Source: Alcaligenes faecalis (GTDB taxonomy: Bacteria; Pseudomonadota; Gammaproteobacteria; Burkholderiales; Burkholderiaceae_B). From it: 64,000 nucleotides of DNA. Position numbers and translations under genes: made by a program. The stretch is taken from assembly GCF_005311025.1 (NCBI RefSeq), contig NZ_CP031747.1:3201634-3265633 (forward strand), written 5' to 3'. Numbering within the stretch: the first letter of the stretch is position 1; every line of letters starts with the position of its first letter. Shown here in pieces: positions 55,147 through 64,000 of the stretch. The notes under the pieces were generated by a model. The model was not told where the DNA came from and searched no databases. It worked only from the letters and a program-made list of their open reading frames with translations.

Positions 55147-56010
55147 ATGAGCCCAGACGAGTATTGTCAGAACAAGGCAGCCCAGAGCGGCTCCAGTTTT
55201 TACTACGCCTTTTTGTTTCTGCCGCCTGAACGCCGCCGTGCCATCACGGCGCTGTACGCGTTTTGCCGCGAGGTGGACGACGTGGTGGACGAGGTTCACG
55301 AGGAATCGGTTGCCCGCATGAAGCTGGTCTGGTGGCGCACGCAAGTGGCCGATCTGTACGAAGGCCGTGCCCATCACCCGGTCATGCAGGCCCTGGCGCC
55401 TCATATCAAGGCGTTCGATCTGCCTCAGGACGAACTGCTGGCCGTGATTGACGGCATGGAAATGGATCTGGACCAGGTTCGCTACCAAAGCTGGACCGAG
55501 CTGGAACGCTACTGTTGGCACGCCGCCAGCGTGGTGGGACTGCTGTCGGCGCGTATTTTTGGCCAAACCCAGGAACAGACCAGCGACTATGCCCAAAAAC
55601 TGGGCCTGGCTTTTCAGCTGACCAATATTATCCGTGATGTAGGCGATGACGCTCGTCGTGGCCGCATCTACCTGCCCCAGGAAGATCTGGACAAGTTTGG
55701 TGTGTCACCTCACGAGATCCTGGATCAACAGCATTCGGAGCGCTTCGAGGCCCTGATGGCCTTTCAAACCGAACGCGCCCAGGACTTGTACCGCCAGGCC
55801 ATGCGCACCCTGCCCGCTGTGGACCGCCGGGCACAACGCCCAGGCCTGTTGATGGCCGCCATCTACCATGCCCTGCTGGTAGAAATTGCCAATGATCGTT
55901 GGCATGTGCTGGAACAGCGCATTTCGCTGACACCCATTCGCAAATTCTGGTTGGCCTGGAAAACCTGGGTATCGGGCGGCCGCAGCTTGCAACGCAAACT
56001 GGGCCGATGA
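55147..56010 (+). CDS. hpnD: Presqualene diphosphate synthase HpnD
   Basis: A 287-residue squalene/phytoene synthase-family enzyme. SGSSFYYAFLFLPPERRRAI opens the domain, YAFCREVDDVVDEVHE is the first Asp-rich motif, and LAFQLTNIIRDVGDDARRGR the second, matching HpnD. It joins two farnesyl diphosphates to presqualene diphosphate. It lies 6 bp after hpnC and overlaps hpnE as ATGA. Confidence 0.93.
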   Translation: MSPDEYCQNKAAQSGSSFYYAFLFLPPERRRAITALYAFCREVDDVVDEVHEESVARMKLVWWRTQVADLYEGRAHHPVMQALAPHIKAFDLPQDELLAVIDGMEMDLDQVRYQSWTELERYCWHAASVVGLLSARIFGQTQEQTSDYAQKLGLAFQLTNIIRDVGDDARRGRIYLPQEDLDKFGVSPHEILDQQHSERFEALMAFQTERAQDLYRQAMRTLPAVDRRAQRPGLLMAAIYHALLVEIANDRWHVLEQRISLTPIRKFWLAWKTWVSGGRSLQRKLGR

Positions 56011-57293
56011 AAGTCGCGGTTATCGGGGCGGGCTGGGCGGGCTGTGCTGCCGCCTGGCGGCTGAAGACGCAAGGCCATCAGGTCAGTGTCTTTGAAGCCT
56101 CGCGCCATATAGGCGGGCGTGCCCGCCGCATCCACAGCCCCAATCTGGGGCGTGATACCGATAATGGCCAGCACATCATGCTGGGCGCCTACTCCGTCAT
56201 TCTGGGTTTGATGGGGGAAATCGGGCTGGACGAAGCATCCCGTCTGGAACGCAAGGATCTGGACGTGATCTCGGCCGATGGGCGCTTTCGCCTGCGCAAT
56301 CGCCCCTTGCCTGCCCCCTTCCATTTATTGACTGGCCTGCTAGGCGCCCAGGGCCTGAGCTGGTCGCAGAAAATCAAGCTGGCACGTTTTTGCCGCTGGC
56401 TGATGAAACAGCAATGGCGCACCCCGGATGGTCTGACGGTTTTGCAGCTCCTGGAGCAGCATCAGCAAGACAGCCAGGTCATCCGTTTGTTCTGGCAGCC
56501 GCTCTGCGTGGCGGCCATGAACACGCCCATTGAGCAAGCCTGCGCCCAACTCTTTGCCCATGTCTTGCGCGACAGCCTGGGCGGTCCCCGGCAAGCCAGC
56601 CAAACCTTGATTCCCTTGATGGATTTAAGCCAGCTCTGGTGCGAGCCCGCCCTGCGTGACATTCAGCTACAGCTGGGCCACAGAGTACAAAGACTGGAAC
56701 TGACAGAGTCAGGTGTACAAATTGACGGCCTGCAGTTTGATGCAGCCATTGTGGCCTGCCCTCCCGTACAGGCTGCGCGCCTGCTGCATAGCCTACCCAG
56801 CAGCCCGGCCAGCGAACAACTGCTGGCCGATCTGGAAGCCTTCAGCTACATCCCTATTGCCACCCTGTATCTGGAATTGGAACAGGCCTGGAATCTGCCC
56901 CATTCCATGTTGATGCTGGACGATAAAAGCGGCAGTGGTGGCCAATGGCTGTTTGATCACAGCGCCCTGAAACCGGGCAGCGGTGAAACGCTGGTGGGGA
57001 TTGTCATCAGCGATGCTGTGCGCCTGCAAGCGCTGGACCGCGAGCAAGCCATTGCCGCGATCATCGAGCAGGTACGCAGCCAGACCCGGCACCTGAAAGC
57101 CATGCCTGCCATACGGGCCAGCGAGCTGATTATCGAAAAACGGGCCACGTTTGCGGCTGTGCCCGGTCTGCGTCGCCCTTCGGTAGCGACACCTTGGCCA
57201 GCTATTCGCCTGGCAGGCGACTGGACCGATACCGGCTACCCCGGTGTGCTGGAAGGCGCTGTGCGCAGCGGGCTGAAAGCCGCGCATCTGTAA
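56007..57293 (+). CDS. hpnE: Hydroxysqualene dehydroxylase HpnE
   Basis: A 428-residue FAD-dependent enzyme of the phytoene-desaturase/amine-oxidase fold. KVAVIGAGWAGCAAAWRLKT is the FAD-binding GxGxxG motif, FEASRHIGGRARRIH the second, and LAGDWTDTGYPGVLEGAVRSG the C-terminal flavin motif. It reduces hydroxysqualene to squalene. No squalene-hopene cyclase is in the window, so the end product depends on genes elsewhere. The start overlaps the hpnD stop; speG lies convergent 16 bp beyond. Confidence 0.93.
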   Translation: MKVAVIGAGWAGCAAAWRLKTQGHQVSVFEASRHIGGRARRIHSPNLGRDTDNGQHIMLGAYSVILGLMGEIGLDEASRLERKDLDVISADGRFRLRNRPLPAPFHLLTGLLGAQGLSWSQKIKLARFCRWLMKQQWRTPDGLTVLQLLEQHQQDSQVIRLFWQPLCVAAMNTPIEQACAQLFAHVLRDSLGGPRQASQTLIPLMDLSQLWCEPALRDIQLQLGHRVQRLELTESGVQIDGLQFDAAIVACPPVQAARLLHSLPSSPASEQLLADLEAFSYIPIATLYLELEQAWNLPHSMLMLDDKSGSGGQWLFDHSALKPGSGETLVGIVISDAVRLQALDREQAIAAIIEQVRSQTRHLKAMPAIRASELIIEKRATFAAVPGLRRPSVATPWPAIRLAGDWTDTGYPGVLEGAVRSGLKAAHL

Positions 57294-57309
57294 GGGCCAC
57301 GACTGAGCA

Positions 57310-57867
57310 CTACTGCGCCGACGGTGTCAGCAAAGTTTGCGCAGGCTTATGAGCGGCCAGAAACTCCGATTGAAACAGGCACATGCGCACCACATCCCGA
57401 TATTGGCCGTTAATGAAGAACTCGTGCTTGAGCTCGCCTTCCACCTGAAAACCAAACTTCTGATAAATGTGAATGGCCTTGTGGTTTTCCTTGTCCACAA
57501 TCAGCACGATCTTGTACAGGTTCAGCACTCCAAAGCCGTACTCGATAGCCAGCTTGGTCGCCCGCGAGGCAATGCCCTTGCCCTGGAACTCCGGCGCAAT
57601 AATGATCTGGAACTCTGCCCGGCGGTGTACATAATCAATTTCCACCAGTTCCACCACGCCGGACGGCTGCCCTTCCCACTCCACAACGAAACGACGTTCA
57701 CGCTGATCGTGAATATGCTCATCGTACAGAGCCGCCAGCTCGCCATAGGTTTCGTAAGGTTCCTCGAACCAGTAGCGCATCACGCTGGCGTTATTGTCCA
57801 GCAAATGCACAAAGCGCAAGTCTTCGCGCTCCAGCGGGCGTAATTTAACGTGAGTCGTTTTACTCAT
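57310..57867 (-). CDS. speG: Spermidine N(1)-acetyltransferase
   Basis: A 185-residue GNAT enzyme. [65 protein letters not shown] (acetyl-CoA loop) and [20 protein letters not shown] follow E. coli SpeG almost position for position over the whole length, including the tail QTLL-PSAQ. It acetylates spermidine and spermine to relieve polyamine excess. The closeness to the enteric enzyme is from memory. Monocistronic, convergent with hpnE, starting at ATG 57867. Confidence 0.95.
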   Translation of the reverse strand: MSKTTHVKLRPLEREDLRFVHLLDNNASVMRYWFEEPYETYGELAALYDEHIHDQRERRFVVEWEGQPSGVVELVEIDYVHRRAEFQIIIAPEFQGKGIASRATKLAIEYGFGVLNLYKIVLIVDKENHKAIHIYQKFGFQVEGELKHEFFINGQYRDVVRMCLFQSEFLAAHKPAQTLLTPSAQ

Positions 57868-58030
57868 GATTTTTCTATCCTTTCTCTATGTTCGATAGAC
57901 GAGCCGCCTATCTGCCTATACCAAAGGCCATAGACATCATGCCCGCATATCGTGTGTTTTTGATGAAGGCCTGATAGAAAAAGTTCAGTTGGCTGCAAAA
58001 CCGCAGCCCGACCAGTCTTGCGGCAAAACC

Positions 58031-58119
58031 GGCCAAAAACGCAAAAACCCCGATTTCTGCTTTCCTGCATAGCAAACTGAACATCAGTCAGGCCAGCAGG
58101 AATATCAAAATCGGGGTTT
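58031..58119 (-). terminator. Long structured terminator downstream of thrC
   Basis: AAACCCCGATTT (58045-58056) and AAATCGGGGTTT (58108-58119) pair perfectly over 12 bp. On the minus strand the second arm is followed by TTGCGTTTTTGG. The loop has its own inner stem TTTCCTGC (58061)/GCAGGAA (58097) and a CTGA/TCAG mini-hairpin. An imperfect 10-bp hairpin, CTGCGCCAGC/GCTAGCGCAG, lies upstream at 58144-58168. The rest of the 311-bp gap to speG holds nothing I recognise. Confidence 0.82.
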
Positions 58120-58178
58120 GAAACTACTACCTAGCCGCTGTGGCTGCGCCAGCCCGGAGCTAGCGCAGGTAGCGGGCA

Positions 58179-59588
58179 TCAGGTTGGGGCGTGTTCCTCG
58201 ATGTAGCGACGTACTTGAGCTACATCCGAATCCATCACCACCACCTTCTGTGGCAAGTCTGCCAAACCGGTCAGGTGCGCAGGCACCGGAGCGGGCTGAC
58301 CAATCGCTTCTTCGATTGTCTCGGAGAACTTGGCAGGCAGCGCGGTTTCCAGCACCAGCATGGGGATGCCTTCTTCGCGGAAGTTCTGAGCCACCTTGAC
58401 GGCGTCTGCCGTGTGCGGGTCGATCAGAGTCTGGTACTGCTTGTTCACCTGAGCAATGGTGTTCAGACGATCCTGGTGCGAGCTGGCACCAGCCACAAAG
58501 CCGAACTCTTCCTGGAAGCGTGGCAGATGCTCGCTCAGGTCGAATTGGCCTTCTTTGGCCAGCTGCTCCCACAATGCCTTGACCTTGCTGCCATCACGGC
58601 CCAGCAGATCAAACACAAAGCGCTCGAAGTTGGAGGCGCGGGAAATGTCCATGGATGGGCTGGACGTGGCGTAAGTTTGCTCGGAACCACGGGGACGATA
58701 AATACCGGTGCGGAAGAATTCTTCCAGCACGTTGTTTTCGTTGGTGGCCAGAACCAGCTTGGCGATAGGCAGCCCCATCTGACGAGCAATGTGGCCCGAC
58801 AGAATATTGCCGAAGTTACCCGAAGGAACGGCAAAAGAGACTTTCTGACCCGCCTGGCTGGTGCTTCGCAGCCAGCCCCAGAAGTAGTACACCACCTGAG
58901 CCGAAATGCGGGCCCAGTTAATGGAGTTCACGGCGCCCAGATGCCATTTGGACTTGAACTCCAGATCACCCGCCAAGGCCTTGACGATGTCCTGGCAATC
59001 ATCGAACACACCTTTCACCGACAGGTTGTGGATGTTTTCGTCTTGCAAGGAGTACATCTGAGCGCGTTGGAAAGCACTCATGCGACCATAAGGCGAGAGC
59101 ATGAACACGCTGACGCCACGCTTGCCGCGCAAGGCGTATTCAGCCGCCGAACCCGTGTCGCCAGACGTGGCACCCACAATGTTCAAGGTGCTGTTGCGCT
59201 GTGTCAGCACGTATTCGAAAACCTGGCCCAGGAACTGCATGGCCATGTCTTTAAAAGCCAGGGTTGGGCCTTGGGACAAGCCCAGCAAGGAGAAACCGGG
59301 TTCCAGTTCCTTGACCGGTACCACCTGCTCGCTGTCGAACACGCCGGGGGCATAAGCACGTGCCGTCAAGGCGGACAGTTCATCAGCCGGAATATCGGTG
59401 ACGAACAGGCCCAGCACTTTGGCGGCCAGTTCGGGGTAGCTCAGGGCGCGCCAGGACTCCAGCGTTTCTGCACTGACTTGAGGGTAGCTCTCTGGCATGG
59501 CCAAACCGCCATCCGGAGCCAAGCCTTCCAGCAAGATGTCCGAAAATGGCTGGGCCTTCATGCCGCCACGGGTAGAGATGTAATTCAT
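58179..59588 (-). CDS. thrC: Threonine synthase
   Basis: A 469-residue PLP enzyme converting O-phosphohomoserine to threonine. [20 protein letters not shown] is the type-2 ThrC start; GPTLAFKDMAMQFLGQVFEY carries the PLP Lys; GATSGDTGSAAEYALRGK and PSGNFGNILSGHIARQMG follow. Last gene of the alaC-hom-thrC unit: its ATG overlaps the hom stop by one base (TAATG). Confidence 0.95.
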   Translation of the reverse strand: MNYISTRGGMKAQPFSDILLEGLAPDGGLAMPESYPQVSAETLESWRALSYPELAAKVLGLFVTDIPADELSALTARAYAPGVFDSEQVVPVKELEPGFSLLGLSQGPTLAFKDMAMQFLGQVFEYVLTQRNSTLNIVGATSGDTGSAAEYALRGKRGVSVFMLSPYGRMSAFQRAQMYSLQDENIHNLSVKGVFDDCQDIVKALAGDLEFKSKWHLGAVNSINWARISAQVVYYFWGWLRSTSQAGQKVSFAVPSGNFGNILSGHIARQMGLPIAKLVLATNENNVLEEFFRTGIYRPRGSEQTYATSSPSMDISRASNFERFVFDLLGRDGSKVKALWEQLAKEGQFDLSEHLPRFQEEFGFVAGASSHQDRLNTIAQVNKQYQTLIDPHTADAVKVAQNFREEGIPMLVLETALPAKFSETIEEAIGQPAPVPAHLTGLADLPQKVVVMDSDVAQVRRYIEEHAPT

Positions 59589-60886
59589 TACAGGTTCTCC
59601 ACGCGCAAACGGGTCACGGCAGACTGTACAAAGGGTAGATTCTGAATCTGGCTGATCGCGCCATTAATGGCACCTTCACGCGCTTCATGCGTCAGGAAGA
59701 TGATGTCAGCCTGTTCACCGGCTGGCTCCTGGAACATGGAACCGATCGAGATCGAGGCTTGCGCCAGAATGCGAGCCACATCAGCCAGAACACCAGGACG
59801 GTCATCCACACGCAAACGCAGGTAGTACGAGGACACCACTTCATCCATAGGCAGGATGGGCGTATCGGACATGGCGTTGTGCTGGAAGGCCAGGTAAGGC
59901 ACGCGATGTTCCGGTTCTGCCGTTTGCAGACGGGTCACATCCACCAGGTCCGCCACCACCGCCGAGGCGGTTGGCAAGGCGCCGGCACCGGCACCGTAGT
60001 AAACGGTTTGGCCCACGGCATCGCCATGCACCAGCACCGCGTTCATGGCACCTTGGACATTGGCCAGCATGCTTTGCAGTGGAACCAGTGTGGGGTGTAC
60101 GCGCAGTTCGATACCTTCCTCACGGGCGCGGGTAATACCCAGCAGCTTGATGTTGTAGCCCAGGCGTTGTGCGTGTTGCAGGTCTTCCAGTGCCAGGCTG
60201 GTAATGCCTTCCACGTGAGCCTTGCTAAATTGCACGGGGATACCAAAGGCCAGGGAGGCCAGCAGGCTCAGCTTGTGCGCAGCATCCACACCTTCAATGT
60301 CGAAAGTAGGATCGGCTTCGGCGTAACCCAGACGCTGGGCATCGGCCAGGGCTTCAGCAAAGCTGACACCACGGTTGCGCATTTCGGACAGGATGTAGTT
60401 GGTGGTGCCGTTGATAATGCCGGCCAGCCACTGAATACGGTTGGCCGTCAGGCCTTCGCGAATTGCCTTGATGATAGGAATACCACCGGCCACAGCGGCT
60501 TCGAAGGCCACCATGACGCTACGCTCGTGAGCAGCGGCAAAAATCTTGTTGCCATGCTTGGCCAGCAGCGCCTTGTTGGCGGTGACCACGTGCTTGCCCT
60601 GGGCAATGGCTTCCATGACCCACTCGCGTGCCAGGGTGTCGCCACCCACCAGCTCGACCACAATATCGATCTCGGGGTTGCGCACCACATCCATGCCGTC
60701 TGTGGTCAGGGTGACCTCGTCCCCAACCAGCGCACGTGCCTTTTCCAGGTCACGCACAGCAATAGCGACCACCTCAATACGGCGACCGGCGCGGCGAGCG
60801 ATTTCATCTGCATTGCGTTTCAATACGTTCCAGGTGCCGCTGCCAACCACACCCAAACCCAGCAAACCTACTTTGATAGGACTCAT
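59588..60886 (-). CDS. hom: Homoserine dehydrogenase
   Basis: A 432-residue monofunctional enzyme reducing aspartate semialdehyde to homoserine. [20 protein letters not shown] is the NAD(P) motif, [18 protein letters not shown] the catalytic NGT loop, and the C-terminal ACT domain (residues about 350-425: [20 protein letters not shown]) suggests threonine feedback control. Homoserine feeds both thrC here and metY at 14.6 kb (via acetylation). It overlaps alaC by ATGA. Confidence 0.96.
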   Translation of the reverse strand: MSPIKVGLLGLGVVGSGTWNVLKRNADEIARRAGRRIEVVAIAVRDLEKARALVGDEVTLTTDGMDVVRNPEIDIVVELVGGDTLAREWVMEAIAQGKHVVTANKALLAKHGNKIFAAAHERSVMVAFEAAVAGGIPIIKAIREGLTANRIQWLAGIINGTTNYILSEMRNRGVSFAEALADAQRLGYAEADPTFDIEGVDAAHKLSLLASLAFGIPVQFSKAHVEGITSLALEDLQHAQRLGYNIKLLGITRAREEGIELRVHPTLVPLQSMLANVQGAMNAVLVHGDAVGQTVYYGAGAGALPTASAVVADLVDVTRLQTAEPEHRVPYLAFQHNAMSDTPILPMDEVVSSYYLRLRVDDRPGVLADVARILAQASISIGSMFQEPAGEQADIIFLTHEAREGAINGAISQIQNLPFVQSAVTRLRVENL

Positions 60887-62070
60887 TGAACAAATCCGTC
60901 CTTACGGAACATTTCTTTGATGCCGCGTACCGCCTGACGGGTACGTTGCTCGTTTTCGATCAGCGCAAAGCGCACATAATTGTCGCCATACTCACCAAAG
61001 CCGATGCCGGGGGATACGGCTACTTTGGCATCGCTCAGTAAGCGCTTGGCAAACTCCAGCGAACCGATGTCCTTGTAGAACTCGGGAATCTTGGCCCAGA
61101 TATACATTGATGCCTTGGGGACATCGACCATCCAGCCTGCTTCATGCAGGCCCTTGGCCAATACGTCGCGACGGCGGCGGTACTGCTCCACCACCTCGCT
61201 GACACAATCTTGTGGTCCTTCCAGCGCCGCAATGGCGGCCACCTGAATCGGTGTGAAGGTACCGTAGTCGTGATAGCTCTTGATACGTGCCAGGGCATTG
61301 ACCAAGGACTCGTTCCCCACCATGAAGCCAATACGCCAGCCGGCCATATTGTAGCTTTTGCTCATGGTAAAAAACTCGACTGCGTCATCGCGCGCACCTT
61401 CCACCTGCATGATGGAGGGGGCCACGTAGCCGTCAAAGGTAATGTCGGCATAGGCCAGATCGTGCACCACCAGAATATTGTGCTCGCGTGCCAGCGCCAC
61501 AATACGCTCAAAAAAGGACAGTTCCACACACTGGGCCGTCGGATTGCTGGGAAAACCCAGAATCATCATTTTGGGCTTGGGAATGGACTCCCGCACGGCT
61601 TTTTCGATTTCCTCGAAAAAGTCCACGCCGGGGACCATGGGCACCGAACGGATATTCGCGCCGGCAATGACGGCACCATATATATGAATCGGGTAGCTGG
61701 GGTTGGGCACCAGAACGGTGTCGCCCTTGTCCAGGGTTGCCAGCATCAAGTGGGCCAGACCTTCTTTGGAACCGATGGTAACGATCGCTTCACTATCAGG
61801 ATCCAAGTGCACATTGTAGCGGCGCTCGTACCAATTGGTCACGGCTCGGCGCAGACGCGGAATGCCTTTGGAGACAGAATAACCATGAGTGTCCGGGCGG
61901 GTGGCCGCCTCGACCAGCTTTTCCACGATGTGCGCCGGTGTCGCGCCGTCCGGGTTCCCCATGGACATGTCGATAATGTCCTCGCCACGACGGCGGGCGG
62001 CCATTTTCAGCTCGCCTGTAATGTTGAACACGTAAGGCGGCAAACGCTCGATGCGCGGAAAGCGAATCAT
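60883..62070 (-). CDS. alaC: Alanine transaminase, AlaC type
   Basis: A 395-residue class I aminotransferase starting [17 protein letters not shown] at ATG 62070 with AAGGAA upstream. [54 protein letters not shown] and [20 protein letters not shown] (PLP Lys in SKSYN) match AlaC (YfdZ). It makes alanine from pyruvate and glutamate. It is transcribed with hom and thrC, an arrangement common in betaproteobacteria; alternative names are AlaA/AlaC, and AlaC fits best. Confidence 0.92.
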   Translation of the reverse strand: MIRFPRIERLPPYVFNITGELKMAARRRGEDIIDMSMGNPDGATPAHIVEKLVEAATRPDTHGYSVSKGIPRLRRAVTNWYERRYNVHLDPDSEAIVTIGSKEGLAHLMLATLDKGDTVLVPNPSYPIHIYGAVIAGANIRSVPMVPGVDFFEEIEKAVRESIPKPKMMILGFPSNPTAQCVELSFFERIVALAREHNILVVHDLAYADITFDGYVAPSIMQVEGARDDAVEFFTMSKSYNMAGWRIGFMVGNESLVNALARIKSYHDYGTFTPIQVAAIAALEGPQDCVSEVVEQYRRRRDVLAKGLHEAGWMVDVPKASMYIWAKIPEFYKDIGSLEFAKRLLSDAKVAVSPGIGFGEYGDNYVRFALIENEQRTRQAVRGIKEMFRKDGFVQ

Positions 62071-62237
62071 GACATTCCTTGAGAAGAAAACAGCGAAGAC
62101 CCAAACCAAAAGGTGCGAAGTAAATCAAAGAGTTTAATCCATGATTGACTTACTGAGAATCACTGCAAACAGATCAGGTGCCGCATCGTCCCTGACTCTT
62201 TGCGCTATCATCGACCCTGTAACGGGAGAGACTCATC

Positions 62238-62681
62238 GTGCAACTGCAACGCGAACACAATCCAGCCATGAATGCCATCACCGCTTACGGTGAGGACTAT
62301 GTGGCAATCAACTTTCAAAACCACGATCATTCCATCTTCTTTAGCCCTGAAGGTCCTGTGCAGGACCTGGCCATTCAAAGCGCAACCGAGCTGACAGCCC
62401 CGTTGCTGCGCCGGATTGCCGGACTGGAATCGGTCAAGCAAGACCCCATGGCCTTTCTGGACGACGCCCCACCGGCGCGCCCTGACAACGCCCCCGAATT
62501 GATCTTGATTGGGACTGGCCAGCGCCAACACTTTCTGCACCCGGCTGTCACGCAGGAGCTGCTGCAGTGGGGCATAGGTGTGGAAATCATGGATACCCAG
62601 GCCGCCGCCAGAACCTACAATATCCTCATGTCCGAAGGCCGCAAAGTTGTCGCCGCCTTACTCATACAGGAAAAAGCATGA
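62238..62681 (+). CDS. Mth938-like (DUF498) domain protein
   Basis: A 147-residue protein from GTG 62238, with GGGAGAG upstream, since no in-frame ATG fits before the domain. The Mth938 fold shows as ITAYGEDYVAINFQNHDHS and APELILIGTGQRQHFLHPAV, then GIGVEIMDTQAAARTYNILM. Related human NDUFAF3 is an assembly factor; the bacterial function is unknown. The stop overlaps bcp by ATGA. Confidence 0.88.
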   Translation: MQLQREHNPAMNAITAYGEDYVAINFQNHDHSIFFSPEGPVQDLAIQSATELTAPLLRRIAGLESVKQDPMAFLDDAPPARPDNAPELILIGTGQRQHFLHPAVTQELLQWGIGVEIMDTQAAARTYNILMSEGRKVVAALLIQEKA

Positions 62682-63145
62682 CAGCCCTACAAATTGGTGC
62701 CCCCATCCCCGACTTTTCCGTGCCCTCCACCCAGGGCGAGTTCAGCGCCGCTGACCTGAAAGGAAAAATGACAGTGTTGTACTTTTACCCCAAAGACAAC
62801 ACGCCGGGCTGCACCACCGAGTCCCAGAATTTCCGCGATGCCCTGACCGAATTTCAGGCTGCAGGCGCGCAAATCATTGGCGTTTCGCGCGACTCGCTCA
62901 GTTCGCACGAACGTTTTATCGACAAGCAAGCCCTGACTTTCCCTTTGCTTGCCGACACCGAAGAGCGCTTGTGCGAACTGTTTGGGGTCATGAAAATGAA
63001 AAACATGTACAGTAAACAGGTACGTGGCATCGAGCGCAGCACCTTTTTGATCGACGCCCAAGGTGTGTTGATTCAAGAATGGCGTGGCATCAAAGTGCCC
63101 GGCCACGTCCAAGCTGTATTACAGGCTGTTCAGCAAGCCGCCTGA
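62678..63145 (+). CDS. bcp: Thioredoxin-dependent peroxiredoxin, Bcp/PrxQ type
   Basis: A 155-residue peroxiredoxin reducing hydroperoxides. TVLYFYPKDNTPGCTTESQNFRD carries the peroxidatic Cys (PGCTTE, residue about 46); the resolving Cys five residues later, seen in many Bcp proteins, is absent, so this is a one-Cys or distant-resolving-Cys form (another Cys lies in EERLCELFG). KQVRGIERSTFLIDAQG is the family C-terminal motif. ATG 62678 overlaps the Mth938-like stop. Confidence 0.93.
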   Translation: MTALQIGAPIPDFSVPSTQGEFSAADLKGKMTVLYFYPKDNTPGCTTESQNFRDALTEFQAAGAQIIGVSRDSLSSHERFIDKQALTFPLLADTEERLCELFGVMKMKNMYSKQVRGIERSTFLIDAQGVLIQEWRGIKVPGHVQAVLQAVQQAA

Positions 63146-63154
63146 AACCTTACC

Positions 63155-63176
63155 GTGCCGACTTGCAGGTCGGCAC
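63155..63176. other. Hairpin between bcp and the phoH-like gene
   Basis: GTGCCGAC and GTCGGCAC pair perfectly (8 bp) over a 6-nt loop. No T-run follows, so it may be a weak attenuating or mRNA-stabilising structure rather than a terminator. Confidence 0.45.
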
Positions 63177-63197
63177 ACAACCAGGAGTACGTGTTAT

Positions 63198-64000
63198 ATG
63201 CCGCTACCAACGTTGCCCACCAAGCTGGGAACCCTGCTTAGCGAAAAAGATGACAGTGTCATCCTTGCCGATCCACCCGTACCACTAGACGAACCCGACA
63301 CTCCCCCCGCCAGCCCCAAAGCCGCCCCCAGTAAAGCGGCTGCTACGCCACGCTCCAAAAAGCCTGCGCCCGTCAAAACGGCGCCCGCGGCCCCCGCAGC
63401 AGCGCCTGCGCCCGCCAGTGTGGCCAAAGCAGCTCCCAGCAAAAGCGCTGCCGCCAGCCCTGCCCAGGCTCCCAAGCCTGTCGCCGGCGCAGCCAGCAAA
63501 CGCACCCGTCTGGCCCCCACCCAGCGCAAATTGTTTGTGCTGGATACCAACGTCTTGCTGCACGACTCCAATTCGCTGTTCAAATTTGAAGAGCATGACA
63601 TCTTCCTGCCCATGATGGTGCTGGAAGAGCTGGATCACCAGAAAAAGGGCCTGTCCGAAGTGGCTCGTAATGCACGTCAGGTCAGCCGCTCCCTGGAAGG
63701 TCTGGTGGGCGATCATGGTCTGGACAAGCCCATCAATCTGGATGGCATCGGCAATACCGAAGCGCGTGGCGCCGTCACCTTCCAGACCAGCGCTCTGGAT
63801 ACCACCCTGCCTATCCAGCTGCCGCTGGGCAAGGCGGACAACGCCATTTTGGCCGTGGTCAATGCCCTGACCCAGAGCATGCCCAAACGCGAAGTGGTGC
63901 TGGTGTCCAAAGACATCAATATGCGTCTGAAGGCCAAGGCACTGGGCCTGCTGGCCGAAGACTACCGCCACGATCACGTTCTGGATGACTCCGACCTGCT
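63198..64000 (+). CDS. PIN-PhoH family protein (PhoH2-type), 5' part
   Basis: The reading is open to the right edge with 267 full codons seen. MPLPTLPTKLGTLLSEKDD is followed by an Ala/Pro/Lys-rich linker (residues about 30-105), then a PIN domain: LFVLDTNVLLHDSNSLFKFE, IFLPMMVLEELDHQKKG, GKADNAILAVVNAL and VVLVSKDINMRLKAKALGL carry the acidic PIN residues. The PhoH ATPase half should lie beyond the window. PIN-PhoH proteins are RNA helicase/ribonuclease fusions. Start at ATG 63198; it follows bcp with 52 bp between. Confidence 0.88.
   Translation, partial: MPLPTLPTKLGTLLSEKDDSVILADPPVPLDEPDTPPASPKAAPSKAAATPRSKKPAPVKTAPAAPAAAPAPASVAKAAPSKSAAASPAQAPKPVAGAASKRTRLAPTQRKLFVLDTNVLLHDSNSLFKFEEHDIFLPMMVLEELDHQKKGLSEVARNARQVSRSLEGLVGDHGLDKPINLDGIGNTEARGAVTFQTSALDTTLPIQLPLGKADNAILAVVNALTQSMPKREVVLVSKDINMRLKAKALGLLAEDYRHDHVLDDSDL

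Noticed and set aside
58191-59645. A 484-codon plus-strand frame opposite thrC
   Set aside because: ThrC motifs are complete on the minus strand; this frame is an antisense shadow.

Overview
The window is an ordinary-looking, densely coded chromosomal stretch of a Gram-negative betaproteobacterium. Gene content and orders (ribBX-ribH-nusB-thiL-pgpA, LPS and Kdo genes, hpnCDE, potFGHI, a PIN-PhoH protein) fit the Alcaligenaceae, most likely Alcaligenes. That placement is inference from protein families, not a database match. I see no tRNA, rRNA, CRISPR array, prophage or recognisable transposase.

Layout: 1-1.2 kb holds a truncated Bug-type solute-binding gene divergent from an IclR regulator, with two 15-bp palindromes between them. 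1.2-5.4 kb is a six-gene minus-strand operon for riboflavin, thiamine and phospholipid or NAD salvage. 5.5-8 kb has a second IclR regulator and a CYTH-CHAD protein. 8.1-11.2 kb has ftsY divergent from rsmD-coaD-ferredoxin. 11.2-19 kb has an AsmA protein, O-acetylhomoserine sulfhydrylase, YidB, an ornithine-cyclodeaminase-family enzyme, a YcgR-type PilZ protein and a MocA-like nucleotidyltransferase. 19.07-19.9 kb is a non-coding gap with two long, related, self-complementary elements, the most unusual structure here. 19.9-26.6 kb has rng, a small P-loop kinase-like protein, a lipoprotein, msbA, and a heptosyltransferase-like/YdcF/YkgJ operon.

26.6-36 kb is a minus-strand run of dnaE and six envelope genes (three GT4, one GT2, two polysaccharide deacetylases), several joined by ATGA overlaps; it probably builds or trims the LPS core or another surface glycan. 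36-45.4 kb has hrpA, argA, yggX, an EAL protein with a degenerate GGDEF-like N-terminus, phoU, rpiA and an ArsC/YffB-like protein. 45.4-49.4 kb is a putrescine/spermidine ABC importer (potFGHI). 49.4-54.2 kb has Kdo kinase, a TSUP permease, radA, an SDR oxidoreductase and alanine racemase. 54.3-57.3 kb is hpnCDE (squalene from farnesyl diphosphate). 57.3-62.1 kb has speG and an alaC-hom-thrC operon for threonine synthesis. The window ends with a Mth938-like protein, a Bcp peroxiredoxin and the 5' part of a PIN-PhoH gene.

Themes that link separate loci are the outer membrane (msbA, kdkA, glycosyltransferases, asmA, hpnCDE), polyamines (potFGHI with speG) and amino-acid synthesis (argA, metY, hom, thrC, alaC). 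No obviously new multi-gene system is visible. The best leads are the paired structured elements at 19.2-19.7 kb, the dnaE-linked glycan cluster, and smaller oddities such as the acidic RibH tail overprinted on nusB.
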